This document shows positions 1 through 6,479 of a DNA stretch of 21,643 nucleotides, in pieces (within the stretch, counting starts at the first letter, position 1; every line of letters starts with the position of its first letter). The DNA lies in the NCBI GenBank assembly GCA_002687255.1, contig NYZR01000026.1:1-21643 (forward strand), in the 5' to 3' direction. Made by a program: the position numbers and the translations under genes. The notes beneath the pieces were generated by a model, which was not told where the DNA came from, ran no database searches, and saw nothing but the letters and a program-made list of their open reading frames with translations. Source of the DNA: Candidatus Pacearchaeota archaeon. Its GTDB lineage: Archaea; Nanobdellota; Nanobdellia; Pacearchaeales; GW2011-AR1.

Positions 1-1
1 G

Positions 2-256
2 GACTTTGAAACAATTCTCCAAGAACTCAAGAGTAAGGATGAGGTTTCCGAAGAAGAAGAAAATCTTTTAAGCACAAAACCCCAGATAGTTGTTTTTAAT
101 GGTAAGGAAGAAGAGGTGGGGGAGGCACTCTTATCAAAAACAAAAAACCTTCAACTACCTCATCTTATTATCGATCTCAGTAAGGGCCTTTCCGAAGAAG
201 ATCTCCAAGAAATCCTCGGCAAGCAGACAGCAGATTTCAAAACTATACTGTCCTAA
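2..256 (+). CDS. 3' end of an unidentified gene, possibly YchF/OLA1-like GTPase (partial)
   Basis: An open frame enters from the left edge and ends at a TAA at 254-256, giving the last 84 residues of a protein that starts outside the window. The segment around residues 22-36 (LLSTKPQIVVFNGKEEE) resembles the step in YchF/OLA1 GTPases where a helical insert ends and the guanine-specificity strand begins. The last stretch (LSEEDLQEILGKQTADF) resembles the following YchF helix. Unlike YchF, no TGS domain follows, so it would be a shortened relative. The resemblance is by eye and weak. The stop lies three bases from the stop of the convergent pyrI, so the two 3' ends face each other almost without a spacer. 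Confidence 0.6.
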   Translation, partial: DFETILQELKSKDEVSEEEENLLSTKPQIVVFNGKEEEVGEALLSKTKNLQLPHLIIDLSKGLSEEDLQEILGKQTADFKTILS

Positions 257-259
257 AAA

Positions 260-706
260 CTACACCTCTGCCTCACCATTCCCAAAAAAGTGCCCACAAT
301 AATGGCACCGAAATTTCCCATCGACGTAATAAATCTTGCTCACCACACTTTCATGATCATCCTGCGAGATGCAATTCCCATTAGCACACGCAACAAGACC
401 GTTCAAAACAGAAGGCACCTCAACCCTCCGCTTACTCTCAACAAGCCCATTCCTGATGACACTGACACTGGCATGGGGTGCAACAAGGGAAATAAGATCA
501 AGCTCTCCATCAGAAGGAAAAATATTTTCTATCTTCAGCACGCCCTTCCCCTCTGGCATCTTCACACTATTACACCCGTCTGCAAGAGAGACCCGTTCCC
601 CACAACCCTCAACATGAAGGATCTGAGCAACCTTCCAAACCATGCCCAAAGGAATATGATCCACCGAAACACCATTCATAATCTTCTCAATGATCCTCTC
701 ACCCAT
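260..706 (-). CDS. pyrI: Aspartate carbamoyltransferase regulatory chain
   Basis: This is the regulatory chain of aspartate transcarbamoylase, which joins catalytic trimers into the allosteric holoenzyme that binds nucleotide effectors. The 148-residue length fits the family. The C-terminal zinc site is complete: a C-x4-C pair (CANGNC) and a C-x2-C pair (CHYC) are about 24 residues apart, as in Escherichia coli PyrI. The N-terminal half (RIIEKIMNGVSVDHIPLG) matches the start of the nucleotide-binding domain. The ATG at 706-704 is chosen because it follows GGAGG with a 7-base spacer and overlaps the pyrB stop by 8 bases; longer versions would run far into pyrB. It is co-transcribed with pyrB and probably translationally coupled. 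Confidence 0.95.
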   Translation of the reverse strand: MGERIIEKIMNGVSVDHIPLGMVWKVAQILHVEGCGERVSLADGCNSVKMPEGKGVLKIENIFPSDGELDLISLVAPHASVSVIRNGLVESKRRVEVPSVLNGLVACANGNCISQDDHESVVSKIYYVDGKFRCHYCGHFFGNGEAEV

Positions 707-1658
707 CCAAAGTCCTCCCCCCAACGAGAAGCTGTAGCAAGGCCTTCCGAACATGCATACCATTTGCTGCCTGCTCATAATAATAAGCACAATCCATCTC
801 ATCCACTTCGGACTCTATCTCAAAAACCTTCGGCAAGGGATGCAACACCTTAAACCCTGACCGAACATCAGCCAACATCTCCTTCTTCAAACAATAAACA
901 CTCTTTATCAGATCATATTCCTGCTCGCCCTCCGCACCCTCTGGAAACCGCTCCCGCTGAATCCTAGTCATATACAACACACCAACACGCTTACAAATGT
1001 CTCCCAGATCTCCCAACCCGTGCTCCGAAAAAGACACTCCTTTCTCCTTCAACAGATCCAAAAATTCAGAGGGCATCTTCAAGGAATCAGGAGAGACAAA
1101 ATAAATTCTACAGTTCCGATAAAGAGATAGAGCAACCGCAAGCGAATGAACCGTCCGGCCATACTTCAAATCGCCCACGAAGGCGATCTCCACCCCTTCA
1201 ACAGCCCCACAAATCTCCTTAACACTCATCAAATCCAACATAGTCTGGGTGGGGTGCTGATTCTTCCCATCTCCTGCGTTGATCAAAGGACAATCCAAAA
1301 CATCCGCAGCAAATCTCGCCGCCCCATCCCGATAATGCCTCATCACAACAAGATCCGGCCGGTATCCTCCGACCATCTTCAACGTATCCTTCAGGCTTTC
1401 CCCCTTTTTCAAAGAGCTGGTATCCTTATCAAAATCCCCCACCGAACCGCCCATCTGCAACATAGCCATTTGAAAACTCATATTCGTCCTCGTGCTATTC
1501 TCAAAAAACAAAGGCATCAAAGTCCTGCCTCTCATAACATCAGAAAACCTCGCCGGCGCCCTCTTTATCTCATCAGCCAACTGTATCACAAAATCAAAAT
1601 CCTCCCGAGAAAAATCGTCAATAGAAACAACATCCCTCCCGAGAAAATCAGCCCCCAT
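699..1658 (-). CDS. pyrB: Aspartate carbamoyltransferase catalytic chain
   Basis: It condenses carbamoyl phosphate with L-aspartate to N-carbamoyl-L-aspartate, the committed step of pyrimidine synthesis, in the cytoplasm. At 319 residues it is full length. The carbamoyl-phosphate signature STRT is present, followed by NMSF instead of the common RLSF. The 80s loop (SSLKKGES), MRH, HPTQ, the GRTVHSL segment, the aspartate-binding TRIQRERF and the LHPLP loop are all present, so the active site looks intact. The ATG at 1658 has no Shine-Dalgarno but sits about 27 bases from the centre of a TATA-like TCTTTAAGAA (1681-1690), which suggests a leaderless mRNA. It is the first gene of a pyrBI operon and is divergent from the GTPase gene. 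Confidence 0.97.
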   Translation of the reverse strand: MGADFLGRDVVSIDDFSREDFDFVIQLADEIKRAPARFSDVMRGRTLMPLFFENSTRTNMSFQMAMLQMGGSVGDFDKDTSSLKKGESLKDTLKMVGGYRPDLVVMRHYRDGAARFAADVLDCPLINAGDGKNQHPTQTMLDLMSVKEICGAVEGVEIAFVGDLKYGRTVHSLAVALSLYRNCRIYFVSPDSLKMPSEFLDLLKEKGVSFSEHGLGDLGDICKRVGVLYMTRIQRERFPEGAEGEQEYDLIKSVYCLKKEMLADVRSGFKVLHPLPKVFEIESEVDEMDCAYYYEQAANGMHVRKALLQLLVGGRTLDG

Positions 1659-1680
1659 AACTCAGGAGAAAGTCAGACAG

Positions 1681-1720
1681 TTCTTAAAGATTATGAACCT
1701 AAAACATATACATTAATAAG
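1681..1720. promoter_or_regulatory. Divergent promoters of pyrB and the DRG-like GTPase
   Basis: The 83-base gap between the two starts holds two TATA-like boxes. TCTTTAAGAA on the minus strand (1681-1690) is centred 27 bases from the pyrB ATG. ATTAATAA on the plus strand (1712-1719) is centred about 26 bases from the GTPase ATG. This spacing puts both transcription starts at or next to the start codons. No operator palindrome is evident. Confidence 0.6.
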
Positions 1721-1741
1721 TTCATTCTGTTAGAAACAACC

Positions 1742-2635
1742 ATGCCCATCAACGCCTCCCACGAATACTTCACCGCCGAGAAGGCGCACCTCGCAGCAAC
1801 AACCACCGAGGAAAAAATCTCTACACTCGAAGAGCTCATCAGAAAAGCCCCAAAACACAAAGGATCCGAAAACCTCCTCAAGCAACTCCGCCTCCGTCTA
1901 AAAAAACTCAAAACAGCCCCCAAGAAGAAAGGAGGCAGCAAAAAAGGCATCCGAAAAGAAGGCTTCCAGGTCGTTCTCATCGGCCTACCAAATTCTGGAA
2001 AATCATCACTCCTATCAGTCCTAACAAACACCAAACCCAAAACTTCCCCTCACCCTTTCACGACACAAGAACCTCTCGTTGGTTCCTTCCAGCACGACGG
2101 CATCCACGCCCAACTCATCGACCTCCCAGCAATAAACAGCCAACACTTCGAATCTGGTTTTTTACATTCTGCAGATCTCCTCCTCGTCTGCCTCAAATCT
2201 CTAGACGACCTCAAAACATTAGAACCACACCTCGAACCATCAGACGCAAAGAAACTCTACCTCATCACACAAATCGACACCCTCTCAGACACTGAAAAAA
2301 GAAAAGCGCAAGCAAGACTAAACACCAAGAAACTCCCTGGGCTCCTCGTCTCTTGCTACCTTCCAGGAACCCTAGAAGCCCTGAAAGGCTTCATAGCAGA
2401 AAACTCCAACGCCATCAGAGTCTACACAAAGGAGCCCCACCAACCCAAAACAGATCGACCCCTCACCCTTAAAGAAAACACCACAGTAGCAGACGCCGCA
2501 AAGAAAATCAGCAAAGCCTTCGCCGCCCAAATCAAATCAGCCAAAATCACAGGCCCCTCGGCCAAATTCCCGAACCAATCCGTAGGCCTCAAGCACAAAT
2601 TAAAAGATCGTGATGTCGTGGAGTTTCATTCATAA
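1742..2635 (+). CDS. DRG-like GTPase with C-terminal TGS domain, altered G motifs
   Basis: This 297-residue protein resembles archaeal/eukaryal DRG GTPases, which act around ribosomes. A basic helical N-terminus (about 1-70, with the KHKGSE...LKQLRLRLKKL pattern seen in DRG) leads to a P-loop GLPNSGKSS (81-89), a switch region with FTT (106-108), G3 as DLPA (127-130), G4 as TQID (176-179) and a TGS domain (about 224-297). DRG proteins usually have DLPG and NKxD and are about 365 residues. This copy replaces the G3 glycine with alanine and the G4 lysine with glutamine, and it lacks room for the usual ribosomal S5-like insert. Nucleotide handling may therefore differ. A TATA box supports the start. 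The 3' end overlaps the convergent gene by 10 bases. Confidence 0.8.
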   Translation: MPINASHEYFTAEKAHLAATTTEEKISTLEELIRKAPKHKGSENLLKQLRLRLKKLKTAPKKKGGSKKGIRKEGFQVVLIGLPNSGKSSLLSVLTNTKPKTSPHPFTTQEPLVGSFQHDGIHAQLIDLPAINSQHFESGFLHSADLLLVCLKSLDDLKTLEPHLEPSDAKKLYLITQIDTLSDTEKRKAQARLNTKKLPGLLVSCYLPGTLEALKGFIAENSNAIRVYTKEPHQPKTDRPLTLKENTTVADAAKKISKAFAAQIKSAKITGPSAKFPNQSVGLKHKLKDRDVVEFHS

Positions 2636-2877
2636 TTCAAAGGCCGATCAGTAATCGTCTGAAAAATCATCCCCTCATACACCACTTCCTGAATATAGTC
2701 ATTCCGATGAGGAGAATTTTGAATGACGGGTTGGGCACCAGCCCCTAATAAAAGATCTAAATCTGAAGGATAAATCCAGGTCTTAGTATCACCCCACATA
2801 GAAAGATTGCCCTGCTGAACCCTCGCAACTTCCAAGAAAAGATCCAACCTCTCCTGCCCACCTACCGGGAAAGTCAT
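2626..2877 (-). CDS. Hypothetical 83-residue protein, last gene of the envelope operon
   Basis: I do not recognise this 83-residue soluble protein. It has no signal peptide or membrane segment and is rich in aromatic and acidic residues (MWGDTKTWIYPSDLDLLLG). It is supported as a gene by GGAGG 9 bases before the ATG and by an ATGA overlap with the stop of the preceding gene, the usual mark of coupled translation. The last 10 bases overlap the 3' end of the GTPase gene on the opposite strand. Its first residues (MTFPVGG) echo the end of the upstream product (FPVVGG), so a split single protein cannot be fully excluded. The good ribosome binding site argues for a separate gene. Confidence 0.6.
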   Translation of the reverse strand: MTFPVGGQERLDLFLEVARVQQGNLSMWGDTKTWIYPSDLDLLLGAGAQPVIQNSPHRNDYIQEVVYEGMIFQTITDRPLNYE

Positions 2878-3407
2878 GTCCGCATACCTCCAACAACAGG
2901 AAACCGGAATCCTCGATCATCAAACAATGTAAAAGCCAAGAGGTGACTTCTCTCTTCCCGTCCTTCAGGATTCGTATAATGCACAACAGTAATACCAGAT
3001 TCAGACATCTCACACACCTCCAAATTGTCAACAGCTCTATCTCCAAAGAAATGCAACTGATCGCTCCCGATAAACGGCTCGCCCTCATAATCACTAACAT
3101 TCCAACCAAATTCTTCCGCAGCATCCACGCTCTTTCTTGGCATATTGCTTTGAGTGTCTATCTGAATCTCCACAGAATAGTCAGACCCCTGACCAACACG
3201 ATACCGATTCTGAAAAGGTGTCGTAGCCAAACTTGTCGAAGCGTCCACAAAATACGCTAGATTCTCAAAGCCAGAATCCTCTCCAAGACCCTCTGCCAAC
3301 GTAACAGGGGCCTCACGAAGAACTCTCTGCAAATCACTAAATTCCTTCTCGCCGTGTTTCCCATTCGCAGCCAACACACAATTGATCAAGTGTCGGTCTG
3401 ACCACAT
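2874..3407 (-). CDS. Hypothetical 177-residue protein; 5' end uncertain
   Basis: The family is not recognised. The product looks like a soluble beta-rich protein with strand-like stretches such as VEIQIDTQ, ITVVHYTNPEG and SHLLAFTLFDD, and no signal peptide or membrane segment. The start is the problem. The ATG at 3407 has no nearby Shine-Dalgarno. An ATG at 3435, in an ATGA overlap with the upstream metzincin gene and 7 bases after GGAGG, opens a different frame that stops after 32 codons (3435-3337). Either a single-base frameshift separates the true start from the body, or a short coupled peptide precedes reinitiation at 3407. It is coupled by ATGA to the 83-residue gene downstream. Confidence 0.6.
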   Translation of the reverse strand: MWSDRHLINCVLAANGKHGEKEFSDLQRVLREAPVTLAEGLGEDSGFENLAYFVDASTSLATTPFQNRYRVGQGSDYSVEIQIDTQSNMPRKSVDAAEEFGWNVSDYEGEPFIGSDQLHFFGDRAVDNLEVCEMSESGITVVHYTNPEGREERSHLLAFTLFDDRGFRFPVVGGMRT

Positions 3408-3431
3408 CAGAAGCAGAAAATCTAGATGGAT

Positions 3432-4295
3432 TCATTTCACTTCCTCCCCCACCTTCTTCCGAATCAGATCAATCTGCGAAGGAACAAGAGTAAAGCCAAA
3501 CCCATCTCCAACATTATTTCCTTGGTAGCTCATCAAATTAGGCATCCCGGGCCGCACATACTCCCTAATCTTTTCGTCCTTATGCGTATCAAGCAACCCA
3601 AAAGAGTGACCAATCTCATGACACACGTCTTTAGCTCGCTGTTTCACTAAATCTTCATCAGACAAAGCTAAACCACCAACCTGATGCGCCAAAGAACCAG
3701 AAACCACGTAAGCATCTCTTCCGCCGATCTTGCAAAATCCACAAAGATTAATACGTGCACGCAGATCTTGATACCCCATAGTCTTATCTACGACATCTGA
3801 TTCCAATGCCCTATTCTCCTGCTCAAATTCTATTAATTCTTTCTTGGTTTCAGAATCGTCAATCTTCGCAAGCAAATCTGCTCGTTCCTTTCTCGATCGA
3901 TCAATCTCATGTTTCATCTCAACCCCCATAGGATGCTTCGCTCTAACCTCATCAGCAAAGAGCTCAATAACCTTCCTCGCTTCCTGAGCAGATTCCGGAA
4001 TAGCACCAACAGAATCATAGAAATCAAACCTGACATTAACCCCAACGTGTTCAGCAAAATACCTCTGAGCTAAACCAAAGATCTGGTCTCGCTTGCCTTG
4101 ATAACCTCCATCCTTCTTCAAGACAACATTGAAAACAAGGGGTTTCTCATTTGCCATAATAATTCTCGGCAAACGCACACTTCTGGTATGTTGCTTCTCA
4201 TCTGCAACAGTATCAGAAAAAGCAGCACAACCAGCTAAAGCCAAACAACTCAATCCTTTCAAGAATCTTCTTCGTGTAGAAACCTGACTCGTCAT
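3432..4295 (-). CDS. Tat-exported lipoprotein metzincin-type zinc metalloprotease
   Basis: This is a predicted extracellular protease anchored by a lipid. The N-terminus has a twin-arginine signal (RRRFLKG, residues 8-14), a hydrophobic stretch and a lipobox LAGC with cysteine at 23. The catalytic motif HEIGHSFGLLD (226-236) fits the metzincin pattern HExxHxxGxxH/D with Asp as third zinc ligand, as in snapalysin-like enzymes. MPNLMSY (251-257) supplies the Met-turn (M255). A charged helical stretch at about 105-170 precedes the catalytic part. It does not show the cysteine pattern of archaemetzincin. GGAGG lies 10 bases before the ATG, and the preceding 81-residue gene stops one base before it. 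The substrate is unknown; surface proteins of its own envelope or of a partner cell are possibilities. Confidence 0.85.
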   Translation of the reverse strand: MTSQVSTRRRFLKGLSCLALAGCAAFSDTVADEKQHTRSVRLPRIIMANEKPLVFNVVLKKDGGYQGKRDQIFGLAQRYFAEHVGVNVRFDFYDSVGAIPESAQEARKVIELFADEVRAKHPMGVEMKHEIDRSRKERADLLAKIDDSETKKELIEFEQENRALESDVVDKTMGYQDLRARINLCGFCKIGGRDAYVVSGSLAHQVGGLALSDEDLVKQRAKDVCHEIGHSFGLLDTHKDEKIREYVRPGMPNLMSYQGNNVGDGFGFTLVPSQIDLIRKKVGEEVK

Positions 4296-4296
4296 G

Positions 4297-4542
4297 CTAA
4301 GCCATCCTCCAAAACGGATTCTGATCCATACTATCTTCGATCAAATGCTGCAACTTCTTAGGATTAACCGTGCTCAGATGACATCCCATTGGAATTTCGT
4401 ATGGTCTCCTAGGTTCTCTCGCTCGAAGAGAAAGTTCGGCAGACTCAATGCTAGCCCGATCCATGTAGTCACAGAACCTATCGAAACCGCCAGCTAAGAA
4501 CGTTCCTAGATTCCTTACCCCTCGTCGTATGCTGTATTTCAT
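4297..4542 (-). CDS. Hypothetical 81-residue basic protein
   Basis: The family is not recognised. The product is small and arginine-rich at the start (MKYSIRRGVRNLG), with a central helical part and a C-terminal segment PYEIPMGCHLSTVNPKKLQ. No membrane segment is clear. GGAGG stands 9 bases before the ATG and the stop is one base before the start of the metalloprotease gene, so it is very probably translated and coupled to the protease. A role as chaperone, inhibitor or partner of the protease is conceivable from position only. Confidence 0.6.
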   Translation of the reverse strand: MKYSIRRGVRNLGTFLAGGFDRFCDYMDRASIESAELSLRAREPRRPYEIPMGCHLSTVNPKKLQHLIEDSMDQNPFWRMA

Positions 4543-4566
4543 GATCGTATGCCTCCGCTCAGGTTT

Positions 4567-5130
4567 TTAAAGATTTCCTCCACCTTTCAAAAGATCGTTA
4601 AGAACATCTTCAACACCACCCCATTGCTTAACAAATCCCTCTATACCCTCTCGTGCAGGTTCAATATGTCCACGAAGTTCCACAGGATTAACCGAGCCGA
4701 AGCGCTCAGCGATGTCGCCACTAACAGCTTTCACCTTCCCCACATCCTCCAACAAGGTATAACCTGCGAGAAGTCGGTAATACTTATCCCTTTGCCAATC
4801 AAAGAAAGAAACATCAGTCTCTCCCTGATCAGATTCTCGCTGCCAATCTTCCTTCATGACAGATCGTTCTTTGTCATGTCCCCACAGTTCACCAAAGTAG
4901 TCATCGAAACATTCTCGATGATAGAAACAAACTGCAGCCTCAGCTAAACATTGATGTTTCTCTATTGCTCTCAGTTCCTTGTCTTGCTCCTCTCGATCCT
5001 TCTTCTGCTGATCAAGCTTCTCATGATAACTTTTATCAAACTCTCTGTAGCTACCTCCATGACTAAGAAAGTTGGGGCTGAAATAATTCATAGCTAAGAC
5101 AACAGAAGCTAAAATGAAGATAATACTCAT
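4567..5130 (-). CDS. Hypothetical membrane-anchored protein, 187 residues
   Basis: A single N-terminal hydrophobic segment (about 1-17, MSIIFILASVVLAMNYF) acts as signal anchor or signal peptide. It is followed by a strongly charged, probably coiled-coil helix (about 29-59: KSYHEKLDQQKKDREEQDKE) and a mostly helical body with four cysteines, three of them close together (QCLAEAAVCFYHREC). No known domain is seen. The start overlaps the racemase stop as ATGA. It is probably an outward-facing envelope protein, in line with the Tat lipoprotein two genes downstream. Confidence 0.7.
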   Translation of the reverse strand: MSIIFILASVVLAMNYFSPNFLSHGGSYREFDKSYHEKLDQQKKDREEQDKELRAIEKHQCLAEAAVCFYHRECFDDYFGELWGHDKERSVMKEDWQRESDQGETDVSFFDWQRDKYYRLLAGYTLLEDVGKVKAVSGDIAERFGSVNPVELRGHIEPAREGIEGFVKQWGGVEDVLNDLLKGGGNL

Positions 5131-5852
5131 GGTCTCTTTGCCCCTTTTATAATCCTATCAAAAGTCGCATCTTCCAGAACACCAAGAGTATCAACCGTGG
5201 GGATCCCCACATCTTTCTCGGAGACCAATCCTCCAAAATCAGTGCAAGCTAAAATTATTGATTCTGCACCTTGAAGAGCCAAGCCTTCAATGATCTTAGC
5301 AAATCTTCGCTTATGGGCTTGAGTAAAAGAACCGTCAAGAATATGGAGAACCAAATCATCCAGGAAGTCTTGATCAGCCCTATGAGGCAAAACAACAGCA
5401 ATACCTTTATTAGAAAGCTCCTTCTCATGCAACCTCGATCTTATAGTCATAGAGCTCCCCACAACACCAACTTTCGTAAACCCTTTATCCGAACAAAAAC
5501 CAGCAACCTCTTCCATAATACTTAAAATAGGAACCGTAGAGATCTTCCTCAATTCGTCTAAGAAGATATGAACAGTATTACAAGGAATCACGATAAAGTC
5601 ACAACCGCCTCCTTGCAAAGATAAAACCGACTTCTTCATAAGTTCAAAATGCTCCTCACACCGCTTCCCTTTAATTATCCTCTCTTGCGCCTTCTTCGAT
5701 AAAGGCAAAACATCCATCGAGATATCAGGCTGCCTATCCAAAGCAGACCTCACACGAGCATTAAGAGCCAAACAAAACTTACAGCTGGTTTCGGTGCCCA
5801 TTCCGCCAACTACGCCTAACTTCTGCATCCCGGTCTTTATACTACGTTTCAT
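5127..5852 (-). CDS. Aspartate/glutamate racemase family protein
   Basis: The protein belongs to the cofactor-independent Asp/Glu racemase superfamily, which interconverts L- and D-amino acids with two cysteines acting as acid and base. Both are visible in the 241-residue product: C91 in IPCNTVH and C203 in LACTDFGG. The N-terminal GGMG loop (16-19) is also present. The usual GCTE/GCTH is ACTD here, so the substrate is not certain. The start at 5852 is chosen over an in-frame ATG at 5876 because the TTAAATAT box (about 5878-5885) lies directly upstream of 5876 and would place transcription near 5855; a third ATG at 5828 also remains possible. It is the first gene of a six-gene operon and divergent from the Lrp regulator. 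Confidence 0.85.
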   Translation of the reverse strand: MKRSIKTGMQKLGVVGGMGTETSCKFCLALNARVRSALDRQPDISMDVLPLSKKAQERIIKGKRCEEHFELMKKSVLSLQGGGCDFIVIPCNTVHIFLDELRKISTVPILSIMEEVAGFCSDKGFTKVGVVGSSMTIRSRLHEKELSNKGIAVVLPHRADQDFLDDLVLHILDGSFTQAHKRRFAKIIEGLALQGAESIILACTDFGGLVSEKDVGIPTVDTLGVLEDATFDRIIKGAKRP

Positions 5853-5876
5853 ACTAAAAGGTAAAAACTTACCCAT

Positions 5877-5945
5877 ATATATTTAACTGCAGGATCTCCG
5901 AATAATGACCATAAAACTTATAAATACTTGAATATTATACGAATA
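5877..5945. promoter_or_regulatory. Divergent promoters of the racemase operon and the Lrp-type regulator
   Basis: A minus-strand TATA box (TTAAATAT, about 5878-5885) serves the racemase operon. A plus-strand box (CTTATAAATA, 5917-5926) is centred about 25 bases before the ATG at 5946. These boxes decide the starts of both flanking genes. Because one product is an Lrp/AsnC protein, this short shared region is the natural place for autoregulation and control of the operon; no clear operator was identified. Confidence 0.65.
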
Positions 5946-6392
5946 ATGAAAGATATCAAACCAAAACTCATATCTCTCTTCAAAAAGGGTTACTGCACAC
6001 CCCAAATAGCCCGCATAGCCAAAAAGATCAAAGAACCATCAACCACAATACATTACAATATTAAGAAGCTTGAGGAAGAAGCCATCAAAACCTACAAAGC
6101 AGTCTTCGATTACAATCAGATAGGAGAAGGCCATTGCACATTCCTATTAGTCAACCTAAAAGAAGAAAAATACGGCCAGCCGGAGGAAATAGCGGAGGAA
6201 ATAGCAAAAAGCGAGAGGATCGAAAGCGTGGACATCGTAACAGGGGAATACGAACTACTAATTAAACTGAGAAGTGAGGACATCGACGACTATTACGCTT
6301 GGATAAAAGAGGCCATAAAAAAATATAACTTCGCCAAAACCATCTCCCTAACTTCACTCAAACAACTCAAAACAGAATTCGTAGAAATATGA
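5946..6392 (+). CDS. Lrp/AsnC family transcriptional regulator
   Basis: This 148-residue protein has the standard two-part Lrp/AsnC build. An N-terminal helix-turn-helix covers about residues 1-50 (PQIARIAKKIKEPSTTIHYNIKKLEEEAI). A C-terminal RAM domain (about 60-145) carries the alternating strands and the GEYELLIKLR segment. Lrp proteins form dimers or octamers that bind DNA and often sense amino acids. A longer frame would start at a TTG (5928), but the ATG at 5946 is preferred because a TATA box is centred about 25 bases upstream. It is divergent from the racemase operon, so that operon is a plausible target and an amino acid a plausible ligand; both are inference. Confidence 0.88.
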   Translation: MKDIKPKLISLFKKGYCTPQIARIAKKIKEPSTTIHYNIKKLEEEAIKTYKAVFDYNQIGEGHCTFLLVNLKEEKYGQPEEIAEEIAKSERIESVDIVTGEYELLIKLRSEDIDDYYAWIKEAIKKYNFAKTISLTSLKQLKTEFVEI

Positions 6393-6422
6393 ACAACCTA
6401 ACAAACGTCTGTTAGGTTGTTC
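6391..6422. terminator. Perfect 13-bp inverted repeat at the 3' end of the Lrp gene
   Basis: GAACAACCTAACA (6391-6403) and TGTTAGGTTGTTC (6410-6422) are perfect inverse complements around a 6-base spacer, overlapping the TGA stop of the regulator gene. It could form an mRNA 3' hairpin, or serve as a dyad for a dimeric regulator. No U-tract follows, so a classical terminator role is not assured. Confidence 0.55.
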
Positions 6423-6427
6423 ATGCT

Positions 6428-6475
6428 CGAGGTGCTCATCCCCTGGCTTGAGCCGGGGGGTTCGCAAACACCTCG
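6428..6475. repeat. Bulged palindrome, IS200/IS605-like hairpin, copy 1
   Basis: An outer stem CGAGGTG/CACCTCG (6428-6434, 6469-6475) encloses an inner 8-bp stem CCCCTGGC/GCCGGGGG with a TTGA loop (6440-6459). The inner stem is flanked by unpaired CTCAT and GTTCGCAAA. On the minus strand the asymmetric side reads GCGAACCCC before the stem. The form resembles terminal hairpins of IS200/IS605 elements and derived short palindromes, but no transposase is present. It lies between the convergent 3' ends of the Lrp and TyrRS genes and could also act as a terminator. Confidence 0.6.
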
Positions 6476-6479
6476 TTGT

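Noticed and set aside
290..853. Long plus-strand frame antisense to pyrBI
   Set aside because: It is the shadow of two well-supported genes, with Pro/His/Asn-rich composition typical of antisense readings here.
2789..3124. Minus-strand 111-residue frame overlapping the two unknown genes
   Set aside because: It overlaps two frames that have coupled starts, and it has no Shine-Dalgarno of its own.
6428..6475. H/ACA guide RNA
   Set aside because: The internal loop looks like a guide pocket, but there is no ACA box at the expected distance and no K-turn or K-loop.
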